A stretch of 64,000 nt of DNA from a virus. The notes under the pieces were generated by a model. It saw only the letters and a list, made by a program, of their open reading frames with translations, searched no databases and had not been told where the DNA came from. Below are positions 47,782-58,300 of the stretch, one piece after another. How positions within the stretch are numbered: position 1 is the first letter of the stretch; every line of letters starts with the position of its first letter. The DNA lies in the IMG/VR virus record IMGVR_UViG_3300021379_000425, positions 21,253-85,252 of that record; one strand, written 5' to 3'. The position numbers and the translations under genes were made by a program.

Positions 47782-48623
47782 GTAAAATTTTAGTCAAGTC
47801 TAATGGCTTTGGTGGAGTATCATACATGATTGACCCCCGACAAAGGGGCGGTCCAACATTTATGGACTTAGGAAGAAGAGTCCTCGATACTAATTTAGGC
47901 GGTGGACAAAGACTGGGTGCTTTGGCTGGTCTTGCAGGTAAGATAGGGGCTGGTGCAGTAGCCGCTAATCAAGCCGCTTATGGATTACAAGCAGGTAACT
48001 TATCTGCACCGTTTGGTGCAATGGACCAATATGCGGCTCTTGACCCTACAAGGGGAATGAAACTAACTGATGCTGAAAACGAGCGTAGAATGCGAGAACA
48101 AGCGGTAGAACAAGTCGCACAGGAAAGAATGCAAGAACAAGCAAGAAGAGATGCTGAGATAGCGGCACAACCACAGGCTCAACCAGCGGAACAAATAGAC
48201 CTACCAGTATACGCTCGTGGAACAGGGCAAATGCGATTACCAACAAGAGGTAATGTCATGACACCTGTACCTACAACTGCTACACAAGCACCAGTGCCGG
48301 ACCCTTCTATGCCTCCTGCGGAAGCAGTTACTCCACAGGTGCAAAATTTAGGTACGACTATGGGCAATACTGTACAACAACCGTTACCAATTAATTCTAC
48401 ACAGAATACTGCTGGTGTAATACAAGAAAGTGTACATCCCGAACATCACGATAATATTATAGAAGAGGCTGACAGAATAAAGCGTTTAGGCCAAGTTACT
48501 GGTGAAGCACAAAAATCGTATGTAGATATGGTATACGATGAGATGGGTGATATTTTCTACAAGCAATCCGCTGAGGATGTAGCGAATGCGATTACATTTA
48601 CATTCCTAAAACATAGAAGGTGA
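47778..48623 (+). CDS. Ala/Gln-rich late protein, 281 residues
   Basis: N-terminal Gly/Ala-rich segment (LGALAGLAGKIGAGAVAANQ) resembling ejection-type membrane-active helices, then a charged coiled coil (RMREQAVEQVAQERMQEQA). A Pro/Thr linker leads to a folded C-terminal helix pair. Immediately precedes terminase. Confidence 0.55.
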   Translation: MSKILVKSNGFGGVSYMIDPRQRGGPTFMDLGRRVLDTNLGGGQRLGALAGLAGKIGAGAVAANQAAYGLQAGNLSAPFGAMDQYAALDPTRGMKLTDAENERRMREQAVEQVAQERMQEQARRDAEIAAQPQAQPAEQIDLPVYARGTGQMRLPTRGNVMTPVPTTATQAPVPDPSMPPAEAVTPQVQNLGTTMGNTVQQPLPINSTQNTAGVIQESVHPEHHDNIIEEADRIKRLGQVTGEAQKSYVDMVYDEMGDIFYKQSAEDVANAITFTFLKHRR

Positions 48624-48627
48624 ACTT

Positions 48628-50115
48628 ATGACAGACATGAATGAGTTCATCATGGACATGGATAGAAAAATGTCCTCGAAGTCATTCAAGTATTTTTTTA
48701 ATGATATTTTAAAATTCGATTATTCTTATCATCACCAGTGCTGGGATGAGGGGCTGGCTGAGAACAGATACTATTGTGTTAAGGCGAGTCGTGACCACGG
48801 CAAGTCTGTATTCTTCATGTCTTATGCTCTTTGGATAGCGGCTTTTCAGCCGGGTACTCACATCATGATTTTCTCTCACTCTCTTGAGCAGACGCTTGAA
48901 CACATGAGATTCATCCGTAACAACATAGAGGGTACACCTTGTTTGAGGTATTTGATACCGGAAGGTAGACCGTGGAGAAAGACATATTTCGAGTTCAGCA
49001 ACGGAAGCCGTATTATGGCAAAGTCCGTTGGTGGTGGTACTCGTGGATTCCACCCGAATGTTGTTCTGTGTGACGATATTTTGTGGGGTACTACTGGTAC
49101 TGAACTACAAAGAGCCGCAGACTGGTTCTACGGTGTATTGCTTCCTGTACTGCACCACACAGGTAGACTGATGATGGTCGGTACACCTTTCAGTTACAAT
49201 GACCTGTACGCTGAATTAGAGCAGACTGAGACATTCACAGTAGAAACTTACCCCGCAATTAACGCAAACGGTGAAGCATTATGGCCGGAGAGATGGAATC
49301 TTGAGGCACTAGATGAAAGGCGTTTGACTATGCCGGCTATACAATTCTCTCGTGAGTATCTATGCGAGCCTATTCACGATGTAGCAAGTATGTTCCCTAA
49401 TGAACTACTAGAGAAAGCGAGAAACACTGACTTGGTTTTACTTGACAAAGCCGAGGTAGAATACAATGCTGATGGTGAAGTAGCCGGTGTATTCGGTCAA
49501 CACTTCATCGGATGGGATACTGCGATAGCCTCCGACAAAAACGCAGACTTTACGGCCATGACTGTGATGAGGATACCTCCGGGTGAAGGTATTAAACAGA
49601 TAGTGGGAATCGTACACGAGAAGGGGATGGGAAGCCTTGCTCAAAAGAAACAGATACTAATGCTGAACAATCGCTTCCAGCCGGATTTGATTGAACTTGA
49701 AGGTAACAACTTCCAGCGTATGTTTGAAGCAGAATTGGTAGAGATGAGAAACGACATACCAATTAAGACCTTCATGACAACTCGTACTCGTAAAGAGAGC
49801 CTGTTTATGTCACTGCTGATGGCATTTGAACAAGGACAAATACAAACTCCATATGGTGACAAGCGAAGCAAAGAGTTCACACACAAGTTAGAAACTGAAC
49901 TGAACAGATTCGGTATGCAGAAAAACGGCAGACTAGAATCCGTAGGTACGCACGATGACTTGGCGATGAGTCTTGCTTTGGCTAATTGGGCTACTAAAGA
50001 ATTCAAGGGTAGCGTAGTTCTGCTAGATGATGTGCTACCCGGCTTTGATGACTGGATGCGTGGAAAACCACACAGGAGCGAAGCAAGCCTAGCAGATGGT
50101 TGGATGATACCATGA
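48628..50115 (+). CDS. terL: Terminase large subunit
   Basis: A 495-residue DNA-packaging motor. Walker A-like KASRDHGKS at 52-60, adenine-region FSHSLEQTL, Walker B VVLCDD at 145-150 and coupling motif TPFSYND. The C-terminal RNase H-like nuclease has GWDTA, an Asp/Glu (IELEGNN) and HDDLAMSL. Sequence order is normal for tailed-virus terminases. Ribosome site AGGTGAAC precedes the ATG. It would couple ATP hydrolysis to packaging through the portal at 52263-53996. Confidence 0.95.
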   Translation: MTDMNEFIMDMDRKMSSKSFKYFFNDILKFDYSYHHQCWDEGLAENRYYCVKASRDHGKSVFFMSYALWIAAFQPGTHIMIFSHSLEQTLEHMRFIRNNIEGTPCLRYLIPEGRPWRKTYFEFSNGSRIMAKSVGGGTRGFHPNVVLCDDILWGTTGTELQRAADWFYGVLLPVLHHTGRLMMVGTPFSYNDLYAELEQTETFTVETYPAINANGEALWPERWNLEALDERRLTMPAIQFSREYLCEPIHDVASMFPNELLEKARNTDLVLLDKAEVEYNADGEVAGVFGQHFIGWDTAIASDKNADFTAMTVMRIPPGEGIKQIVGIVHEKGMGSLAQKKQILMLNNRFQPDLIELEGNNFQRMFEAELVEMRNDIPIKTFMTTRTRKESLFMSLLMAFEQGQIQTPYGDKRSKEFTHKLETELNRFGMQKNGRLESVGTHDDLAMSLALANWATKEFKGSVVLLDDVLPGFDDWMRGKPHRSEASLADGWMIP

Positions 50116-50143
50116 TTTATCCGTTTGAAGAGTGGGGATTTTA

Positions 50144-50335
50144 ATGATAAAAAGTTGTGAATGCGGTCATTGCATAGGAATGTCGAGCGCATGGGATTCT
50201 TTAGAGAAGAAACTATGCCCGGAAGGAAAAGCGGCGGCAAAGCGTAAATTCAAGGTATATCCATCAGCATATGCTAATGGATGGGCGGTACAATATTGCC
50301 GAGGTAAGTTTAGGAAGAAGGGGAAGAAGAAATGA
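50144..50335 (+). CDS. Small YPSAYANG-family protein, 63 residues
   Basis: Contains KRKFKVYPSAYANGWAVQYC and two CxxC near the N-terminus (CECGHC), with a basic tail. The peptide family (CPxGKAAAKRKFxVYPSAYAN) is frequent in phages and large DNA viruses; its role is not known. Start at 50144 (ATG) rather than the GTG at 50132. Confidence 0.7.
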   Translation: MIKSCECGHCIGMSSAWDSLEKKLCPEGKAAAKRKFKVYPSAYANGWAVQYCRGKFRKKGKKK

Positions 50336-50553
50336 TAGATTTTGAATATGTCATGGCTTTTCTAAAAGCAAAGCGTGACGCTCCTAATTATCGTGAGGCT
50401 TCCGAGGAAGAGATGAAACTCAAGAAAAACTGTGGTACATGTAAGGCATGGGATAGTTCTGCAACGGATGACCCTAAGACTGGTTACTGCAAGTGGTACG
50501 ACTTCAATTGTATGGCTGACCATATTTGTGATGCGTGGGTGAGAAAGGAATGA
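50332..50553 (+). CDS. Small Cys-rich phage protein, 73 residues
   Basis: KKNCGTCKAWDSS, CKWYDFNC and DHICDAW give four to five Cys in the spacing seen in short phage virion-region proteins (CgxCkxw...CkxydxxvxxxhxCdaW), possibly an iron-sulfur or zinc site. Follows by ATGA overlap. Confidence 0.65.
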   Translation: MIDFEYVMAFLKAKRDAPNYREASEEEMKLKKNCGTCKAWDSSATDDPKTGYCKWYDFNCMADHICDAWVRKE

Positions 50554-50951
50554 CTGAAAGATGCACCTGCCATGACACTCTTGTAATCAAGAACCTAAAC
50601 CGCTGGTTCAAAGAGAAGTGGGTAGATGTATCTCGCAAGGACAAAGACGGTAAACATCCTCCTTGTGGTAGAAGTAAAGCCAAGACTTCCTCGAAGGGTT
50701 ATCCAAAGTGCAGACCAAGTGTAAAAGTAAGTTCCAAAACACCTAAGACTAGTGGCTCTATGAGCGAAGGTCAAAAGCGAGCCGCTACAAAGCGTAAGCG
50801 AGCAAAGAAACAAGGTGTCGGTGGTAAACCAACGGTGGTGAAAAGTATGAAGAATGATAAGAAAGGTAAGAAGGGAATGGTAATGGTTATCGCTGTTACT
50901 GCTAAACCAAAGAAAGACAAGAAAGTGGCTGTAAAAGGGAAGAAAGATTAA
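50550..50951 (+). CDS. Basic DUF5872-like protein, 133 residues
   Basis: NRWFKEKWVDVSRKDKDGKH, PPCGR and YPKCRPSVKVSSKTP fit a family found in large phages and viruses (DUF5872-type). The C-terminus is very Lys-rich (KRKRAKKQGVGG, KKDKKVAVKGKKD). Likely binds packaged DNA. The ATG at 50550 overlaps the upstream stop. Confidence 0.65.
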   Translation: MTERCTCHDTLVIKNLNRWFKEKWVDVSRKDKDGKHPPCGRSKAKTSSKGYPKCRPSVKVSSKTPKTSGSMSEGQKRAATKRKRAKKQGVGGKPTVVKSMKNDKKGKKGMVMVIAVTAKPKKDKKVAVKGKKD

Positions 50952-50977
50952 ATCATAGGTCATTTGAGTGGTCATTA
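50946..50977 (+). promoter_or_regulatory. Putative promoter with GGTCA pair
   Basis: TATA-like GATTAAATC at 50946-50954, 27 bases before the ATG at 50977, so transcription could begin at the start codon. GGTCATTTGAGTGGTCA (50958-50974) overlaps the start site, matching the pair at 32726-32742 at 15 of 17 bases. Confidence 0.5.
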
Positions 50978-52263
50978 TGTGGGGTAGTATGTTAATCGGT
51001 GATGATTACGATACTCCGCTTATTTTTGATGACGAATACTCGGATTTTGTGATTAAAAATCTTAGTCAGCATCCAAACTTCGACCATACTAGTGTACCAA
51101 TTCTCAAGACTGATTTTGTTACAGTAGATGAGATTACTAGTCCAGCGAGCCTCAATGGAGATGGCTTGTTTGAAACAAAGTATGGAAAGAACGCAAACAC
51201 AATCATACGCATGTTTCGTAAGATGAGAAGGCACGATAAAATGAACAAAGCAGAATATGATGCAATAATAGAAGACATTAGAAGCATCAAGGCAATGGAA
51301 ATAGATAGTACAATTAAATCTCTATCGTGGTCTAATGGAATAGAACATGTAATTCGTGGAATAGGTATTGACGATAAGGCATTGAAATCACTACGCAAGT
51401 TCGGTGAATCTCGTAGTACTAGTTTACAAAAAGCATGTCAACAGTTTCTCAAGGCAATCACAGTTTTACAAATGCTCAATGAAAAGTCGGATTGGTCTAC
51501 GGATGACCAGTTAGAGTGGGTAGAGGCTAATCAAATGAAGAAAGATGCACAAAAAATGTGGAGAAACACACTTTCGCAGATTGATACTTTGAACAAACAT
51601 CAGCAAGATTCGCTATACTTCATATCCGATTTATTAGAAAAAGAAGGAGAGATGCAATCTCGTGAGATTCTTAGTAGAGGTAGTGGAGTGTTCAATAAAT
51701 TCATGACAACACAAAAAATATCTGCCCTTCTCAAAATGTATGGAGAAGAAGTTGATGTATACAAAACTGGTAATAGATTTGTAAAAATGGGTTCCAGTGG
51801 TTTGATTATTAAAGACCCAATGGCGTATGCCGCTGGTTTCATAGATGCTGACGGTAGTATTTTTATCAGCGAAAGAGGCGACCCTAGAGTTACTATTGTA
51901 GCCAGTGGAGAGAATGGTAAAAGACACTGTGAAGATTTACAAAAGATGCTTGGATGTGGTAGAATAGTTAGCGACCAAAAACTTGCTAAGAATACTGTCA
52001 AGCCAGTTCACAGACTTATTTTCTCATCAAAAGATTCTATTCGAGAGTTACTAAAAGGAGTTACACCGTTCCTTAGATTAAAGTCTCTACAAGCAAAGGC
52101 TATGTTGTCTTATATTGAAGAAAAAGATTCAATGCGTAAGACCGAGTTGTATCAGTTAGTAACATACAACAATTGGAAAGAACATAAAAGTAAAGCCGAC
52201 TCCCTACTTAATAAGTGGGGAGTTAATGCAGACACGATAGGTGGATACGCTGAGGGATTGTGA
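50977..52263 (+). CDS. Late protein with C-terminal LAGLIDADG endonuclease domain, 428 residues
   Basis: Residues 1-280 are helical and unrecognised. At 285-293 is the LAGLIDADG signature AAGFIDADG, followed by GSIFIS, RVTIVAS and the second half (LIFSSKDSIRELLKGV, LQAKAMLSYIEE). One motif means action as a dimer or a nicking enzyme. Position between terminase and portal is a typical homing-endonuclease insertion place. The N-terminal part may be an original virion protein fused to the endonuclease. A leaderless start at 50977 is preferred. Confidence 0.75.
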   Translation: MWGSMLIGDDYDTPLIFDDEYSDFVIKNLSQHPNFDHTSVPILKTDFVTVDEITSPASLNGDGLFETKYGKNANTIIRMFRKMRRHDKMNKAEYDAIIEDIRSIKAMEIDSTIKSLSWSNGIEHVIRGIGIDDKALKSLRKFGESRSTSLQKACQQFLKAITVLQMLNEKSDWSTDDQLEWVEANQMKKDAQKMWRNTLSQIDTLNKHQQDSLYFISDLLEKEGEMQSREILSRGSGVFNKFMTTQKISALLKMYGEEVDVYKTGNRFVKMGSSGLIIKDPMAYAAGFIDADGSIFISERGDPRVTIVASGENGKRHCEDLQKMLGCGRIVSDQKLAKNTVKPVHRLIFSSKDSIRELLKGVTPFLRLKSLQAKAMLSYIEEKDSMRKTELYQLVTYNNWKEHKSKADSLLNKWGVNADTIGGYAEGL

Positions 52264-53996
52264 TGGCAGAAGAAAGTAGAATTAACCGTTTTTTGTCTAC
52301 CTTAAGTAGACCGTTTAGGAGAAAAGATACTCCTACACCAACCATGCCGTTGTGGACTAGTGGTATTCAAGAACCAGTAATGGCTCAAGGTATCACCATC
52401 CCTGCTCTTTTTGCGGTCAGTAATGAGTCTTTGATTTTGAGAACTATTCTTGCTAAACTAAGACAAGAAATGTTTCGTAGAGGATACCACTGGGAAAAGA
52501 AATTCGCAGTAAAGTGTACACAGTGCGATGAAGAATATCAAAGCGAAGTAGACGAATGTAAAGAATGTGGAGGTCCAGTGAGAAAGCCCGACATTGATGA
52601 ACTTACATATCCTAAGTGGTTATTGAAACAAGAAAACAGCATGGAACAGTCTTTCATCAGTGTGCTAAATGAGATTGAATCCGATTTGAATATTGTAGAC
52701 GATGCATTTTTGATTCTAGTAAAAGAGTATTTTATTGACCCCGAAACCAAAGAAGTTGCTTTCTTTAGAGTCAAAGAAATTATGAGAGGCGACCCAATAT
52801 TCATGCGTATCATCGCTGACAAGCGTGGTGTAAGAGGTGGAAGGTATCGTACATGTTTGATACACCGTGACCAAGTGAAGACACACGCAGAAGACAAGAC
52901 TTGTGAAATATGTGGTGCTGAATTACACGATGTACACTATGCTAACATGGCCGGTAGTGGTAAGACACAATATTTCGTAGAGGGTGAAGTCATACATGTC
53001 AGTAAATACAAACCGTCTAAGTTGTACGGTAGAAGCCCAGTCAATACGATGTGGAGACAAGCCATGACTCTAACTGCGATGGATAATTACATTTACACCG
53101 CATATCAAAAGAGAAGAATGCCGAAAGGTATTGTTTCAGTAACTACCGATAACCTAGAATCAATGAAATCATTTTGGAAGGCAGTTGACGAAAAGATGGA
53201 GCGTGACCCTCACTATGTTCCAAAGGTTGGTATTGAATCCAGTACTGGTCGTGGTGGCGTTAATTGGGTCAAGTTCATGGATACGCTTGAAGAAATGCAG
53301 TATATTGCTGTAAGAGATGAAATACGAAACCGTATGGCGGCATTCTATGGTGTATCTAGTATCTTTATGGTAGACAATGGTAAATCCGGCGGATTGAACA
53401 ATGAGGGTCTGCAAATACTTGTTACCAACAGGGCAGTAGAATTCGGTCAAAAAGTCTACACTCAAGTTCTATTCCCAAGACTTCTAAGGCAGATGAATGT
53501 TGAGGATTGGAAATTGACTCTATATCCAAACGAGGAAGAAGATGAAATTACAAGACTAAGGCGTGATGAACAAGAATTGAATGTAGCACAGCGTATGGCA
53601 CAATTAGGATTCCAACCGGAGTTAGTAGAGGACACCGCTGATAGAGACATTAGATTCGTTTACAGGAAGCCCGAACCACAAGCACAACAAGCCGCACCTC
53701 CGGGTGGCGCACCTCCACCGGGTATGCCTCCGGGTATGCCTCCGGGTATGATGCCTCCAATGCAAGGGGCTGGTCCACAGATGCCTCCACAGATGATGCA
53801 ACAAATCATGCCTCCACCACAACCGGGAGGTCAAGGCATGGGAATACGAAATAGAGGTCCTGCCGCACCACAAAGAAGAGCATCACCCGGTAGCGGTGCG
53901 CCTGTGACTAGTGTACAACAAAGAGGTCCACAGCCATCCATTCAAGAAAGAAATTTAGAAAATATTATGCAATCGAGAAATATTAGAGGCGCATAA
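52263..53996 (+). CDS. Portal protein with zinc-ribbon insertions, 577 residues
   Basis: The core (about 120-470) has the usual portal elements: a wing, a clip region with RSPVNTMWRQAMTLTAMDNYI and a C-terminal barrel helix. Unusual: CTQC...CKEC at 85-102 and CLIH...CEICGAEL at 198-219, zinc ribbons not seen in typical portals. The last 90 residues are Pro/Met/Gly-rich (PPGMPPGMPPGMMPPM), probably disordered. It forms the DNA channel at one capsid vertex and docks the terminase. Confidence 0.85.
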   Translation: MAEESRINRFLSTLSRPFRRKDTPTPTMPLWTSGIQEPVMAQGITIPALFAVSNESLILRTILAKLRQEMFRRGYHWEKKFAVKCTQCDEEYQSEVDECKECGGPVRKPDIDELTYPKWLLKQENSMEQSFISVLNEIESDLNIVDDAFLILVKEYFIDPETKEVAFFRVKEIMRGDPIFMRIIADKRGVRGGRYRTCLIHRDQVKTHAEDKTCEICGAELHDVHYANMAGSGKTQYFVEGEVIHVSKYKPSKLYGRSPVNTMWRQAMTLTAMDNYIYTAYQKRRMPKGIVSVTTDNLESMKSFWKAVDEKMERDPHYVPKVGIESSTGRGGVNWVKFMDTLEEMQYIAVRDEIRNRMAAFYGVSSIFMVDNGKSGGLNNEGLQILVTNRAVEFGQKVYTQVLFPRLLRQMNVEDWKLTLYPNEEEDEITRLRRDEQELNVAQRMAQLGFQPELVEDTADRDIRFVYRKPEPQAQQAAPPGGAPPPGMPPGMPPGMMPPMQGAGPQMPPQMMQQIMPPPQPGGQGMGIRNRGPAAPQRRASPGSGAPVTSVQQRGPQPSIQERNLENIMQSRNIRGA

Positions 53997-54041
53997 ATGT
54001 TATTAAATGGATACGGTATGAGATAAGCAGTAGGGATAGAT

Positions 54042-54389
54042 ATGGACTTACTAAAAATGCACCCAATGGCAAGAAAAATGGAACTAGCACAGAAGGCTTT
54101 CCTTACTGCACTAGAAGACGGCGATGCACAAATGGCAAAGCAACAATTGACAGAAGTACAGAAACTCAGCGACTTTTTGGCTGGTGACTTGGAAAACGAA
54201 ATCGCAAAGAGCGATGTAGTTACCCCAGTTGGACCAAGAGACATATTCGCTGGTGGTGTACCAGTCATGAAGTTTGAAGAACCTTCCAATGTGCAGATTG
54301 AATCCGGTAACAGACTTGGATTCATGTCTTCTAACAGATTAGCAAAGAACTACAAGAGAAGTGCTGGTTCATACGGTAGAAGAGTTTGA
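54042..54389 (+). CDS. Small late protein, 115 residues
   Basis: Helical N-terminus (ARKMELAQKAFLTALEDGD, AKQQLTEVQKLSDFLAG) and a polar, basic C-terminus (NYKRSAGSYGRRV). Ribosome site AGTAGGGATAG precedes the ATG. A head-completion or scaffold role is possible. Confidence 0.55.
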   Translation: MDLLKMHPMARKMELAQKAFLTALEDGDAQMAKQQLTEVQKLSDFLAGDLENEIAKSDVVTPVGPRDIFAGGVPVMKFEEPSNVQIESGNRLGFMSSNRLAKNYKRSAGSYGRRV

Positions 54390-54399
54390 GGTGGACTAC

Positions 54400-54750
54400 A
54401 TGAGTGAAGAACCTAATGCGGCAGATTTAGTCGGCGTTCTTATCACAAAAATGGAGTCTATGGATAACACACTTAACATTCTAAAAGCAGAAAATGAAGC
54501 ATTGAAACAAATGATAAACAACCCAAAATCTCTCATTAAGAAAATGGGTCTTGTTCCTGTTTCTACTCCACTCACTGCTGATTTGACAGTAGACCCATTT
54601 AGAGGTGATGTAGGGCTTGATGATACTATCCTAAAGTCAAGAAATGATTTCTCATCTTTATCTAATGAGCAAGTCCACAGTATGTCATGGGAAGATATTC
54701 ATGAAATGGCTATAACAGCCAAAGAACAAGAAACAGGGGTGAAGCAATGA
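54400..54750 (+). CDS. Small coiled-coil late protein, 116 residues
   Basis: One coiled coil (NAADLVGVLITKMESMDNTL, LKAENEALKQMIN), then a polar tail with FRGDVGLDDTILKSRND. The ATG at 54400 follows GAGGTGG; an earlier frame overlaps the previous gene. Function unknown. Confidence 0.55.
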   Translation: MSEEPNAADLVGVLITKMESMDNTLNILKAENEALKQMINNPKSLIKKMGLVPVSTPLTADLTVDPFRGDVGLDDTILKSRNDFSSLSNEQVHSMSWEDIHEMAITAKEQETGVKQ

Positions 54751-55316
54751 AACCTAGATTTGAAGAAGCAACTTATTTGAAAAAGGCTCGTGAACTAGCA
54801 CTAAGAATAGACGAATTGGAAAAAGCCAAGAAGAACTGCCCCGAATGTGAGGGTAAAGGCGATGATTGTAAGTGTGATGAAAAATGCCCTTCCTGTGGTG
54901 ATAAAATGGACAAGGGCGGCTGTATGAAGATGGGATGCGGAGGCAAAATGGAAAAAGCCGAGCCGGGATACAAGGCTGAGAAAATAACTAATGTTAATCC
55001 TGCTTTCATGGCTGAATCCGGTGGACAAACCAAGACTGGTTATTTTACCACAAATGGAAAGACTATCGAAACAGAAGATGCTAAGAAAACAAAGAAGGGC
55101 AAGGAAAGTGCTAACATGGAGGCTCTTGCATCTGCACAAAACCCACATGAGGGTGGCGGTGTAGAAAGAGAGATTGCGGCTGGTGGAAAAGAGTTGAAGA
55201 AGTTTAGACCACCTACTATTTGTGAATGTGGTGCTACGCCTAGTACCGGATGTATGAGAGCCGAAACTCTTGGCACAAACATCAAGGCTTGCCCCCAGTT
55301 TAGACCGCTTCAATGA
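54747..55316 (+). CDS. Cys-rich late protein, 189 residues
   Basis: CPECEGKGDDCKC and CPSCGDKMDKGGC resemble DnaJ-type CxxCxGxG zinc modules but with other spacing; CECGATPSTGC lies near the C-terminus. Lys-rich elsewhere. It precedes the giant protein and overlaps it by ATGA. Possibly a zinc-stabilised virion protein. Confidence 0.6.
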   Translation: MKPRFEEATYLKKARELALRIDELEKAKKNCPECEGKGDDCKCDEKCPSCGDKMDKGGCMKMGCGGKMEKAEPGYKAEKITNVNPAFMAESGGQTKTGYFTTNGKTIETEDAKKTKKGKESANMEALASAQNPHEGGGVEREIAAGGKELKKFRPPTICECGATPSTGCMRAETLGTNIKACPQFRPLQ

Positions 55317-58300
55317 AGGCGGTGATGTGTCTGTCACAAGAACACTTAATTCATTGCACCAATGAACTACTCAAGTCATTGACAGACGGTTTTGAACTAA
55401 GAACATCAGCGGCAGAATACATTCTCGCATTTGAGAATATGAAAAAATCGCCTACCGATGGATTTTATTTAACGCTAAAAAGACAGGCAGATAGCATCAT
55501 CAAAGAAGAGGATGATGAGACATTCGTTGACATGGATTATGACAAAACTGAGGGTGAAGGCTTACTCCTAGCCACACATCATACTCACGGTGAACCTACT
55601 AACCATGTATGGAAAGATGGTTTAGCATCACCCGATGACCCTAAACATAGGATGTCTACATGGCCTTCTTATTTTCCTAAATCCATGCAACACTCTCACC
55701 AAACACAACATTTTCCCTTCCATGAAGCGAATCACCCATTATTGAGAACACATGCCGTAACTGGTATGCCTCACTTTGTAGAGATGTTACGAAGTCATTC
55801 TCTTGGTGGTAAAATAAAAGAAGAAAAAGAAATGGAGAAGGATTTCTTTTCCCATCTTCCACACGACCATCCTATCAAAGCAGGTTATACCGCTGGTTTC
55901 TTTGATAAAAAGAATATACCATTGATGGGTAATATACACATAAACGGTAGCACAGTGACTCATCAAGATGACATGTACGAGAGAGATTATGCTAGATGGC
56001 TAAAAGAAAATTCTTTCCAAGAAGAAGATTTAGTGAAGGAAGGATACAAACCTGACGACATTGAGAAAATTATGCGTGAAAGGCATTTTGATGATAGAGC
56101 AAAAGACTGGATTTCGGAAGATATAGACCCTTACAGCGGTCTTCCTACTGCTCTTGGACACATGGGGTACATGTTAGGTTTAGAATGGTTAAACCCCGAA
56201 GAAAGAAATGCCGTTTTAGAACATCTTGATGATGTAGGTGTGGATAAATACAAGAGAATTAAATTACCTAATGGTGAATCAATTCCAACGACTAGACTCA
56301 CCTACAATGCATTAATGCGTATGACACCCGAAATGAATTGGGCTATTAGACCAAATACTCACAAGGGTAGAAATGCACACATGTATCAAGAAAATAACGA
56401 AACAGATTACAATCAAGGAGAAGGTATCTTCCTAAGACAATCTTTGGGTACGCTATCACATGTACCGCTTGTACATATGGGCGGTGCGAGCATGTCCGAG
56501 ATTGTTCTTGACAAGTTGCATGAGATGTACGAAGTAGATGGTAGAAAAACACTTACACATATGCCTAAATTGGATTTACATAAGAATAAACCAATGGCAG
56601 AACTAGAGTGGGAAGAACTACAAGATGCTACTGCAAGACATTTCAAAAAGAACACGCCAAGAAGTCAACAGAAAATAAGAATGTCATTTGAAGACTTACT
56701 ACACTTAGGAGGATATGACCCTAACACTAGAGAATTAATGCAAGACCATCCTTTGTACGGTAATTTAGAAGAACCTGTTATTCCATTAGAAGACTTAGAT
56801 ACTATCTACCAAATGGCAAAAGATGGCGGTTCTTTGAAGTCTAAAATAAAAGATGTGAGAAAACATAGAGGATTTTTCACATCTGTATATGGACCACATC
56901 CCGATGAAGAAAAAGCACCCTATTGGAGAGAAGATGAATACGGTGATTTTACTTTTGGACCGGGCGCATTTTGGTCTTCACCTTTCCAAGTCAAGGGAGG
57001 TGCGGGAATTTCACTACCTACATACCTTGAATCAGTACATGCTAATACTCAAGATGAAAATGGTGACTCGTTTTTGTTCGATATTAGAGGTGAAAGTGAA
57101 AATTATATTCAACCTAGAGAGAATATGACATCGTTAATCAATCACTTTATGCCTGAGCGAACTTCACCCATAGGTAAATATGAACTAATATCTACGCCCA
57201 CTAAGGCTGGTATGTCTAAAATAGTAGGAGGTAAGTTCAAATATAACTACAATCAAGATTTGCTACAAAATATGTTATCACCTTTCAATACTTCTAGGGT
57301 TGTTGGTACAAGAGAAGGTATTACTGACAAGAACAATTACACTGAACATAAGTCTAGTCTTTCACCTCAGTATGAATATGCACTTAGAAACATGAATTCT
57401 ATGCAAAGAAAAGAACTGGGTAATCATAGAGAGCCTTCTAAGTTCCCAGTTTCTATTATACCTACTATGGTAGCAAAACCTGAGATGATGTATGGTGCTT
57501 CTACGAGCGATAGTAGATTACTTGAAAATGCACAGTTATCACACTTCATAGAAACTTTAGGAGGGCAAATGAAGCACCCTCACACACCTGCTGAAAAATC
57601 AATAATGTCTTACAAAGATTTGATGAGAGGCGATGAGGCTGTATCGGGCGGTATCACTAGAGATGATTTTACTGATTATATGGGATGGGGAGTTAAACTA
57701 CCCAGTTTCCAAAATCTAAAGAATCAGTTCATGAATGACAAGACATTGAATTCAGCACTTAGGATAATTAATGCAATTGCTAAAATAGAGAATACGAATA
57801 ATCCTAGTAAAATTTTGAATTTCTTAGAAGATGATGACAAGTTGTTAGAATTGAAAAATTCTTTAGGATATTCTGTAAGTGATAAGTTACCTATTGACTC
57901 GGTTTATTCTGCAATTGATGGACTTGCTAACACTATGAAAGAAAGAGGCGATGCGAAAAATCCTACTAGACTTGATTCTATATCACACATGCTAGGATTC
58001 GGTGGGGCTTTACCTATGTTTGAGCAAGAGACTCAACTCAATGATGAGATTGAAAAAATCAATAAACAATTAGCAGGTGCAGAAGACCCAACTACTGTTG
58101 AGATGCTGAGAGAACAATTAGCAGAAAAGTCACAACAACTACAACAAATTCAACAGCAAAGCATGACGAAAGTAATGGGTAAACCTTCAAGTCATTGGGA
58201 AATAAATGCAAAATATCTCAATGATATTGCGTCTAGTCACAGAAAATTAGTAGCCGAGGTTGCTCGTGATAAAATAGTACCAGCAATGTTAGAGGCTGAC

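Noticed and set aside
50977-52263. Intein in a virion protein
   Set aside because: LAGLIDADG is present, but no N-terminal Cys/Ser splice block and no C-terminal HN-C/S/T block could be recognised around it.
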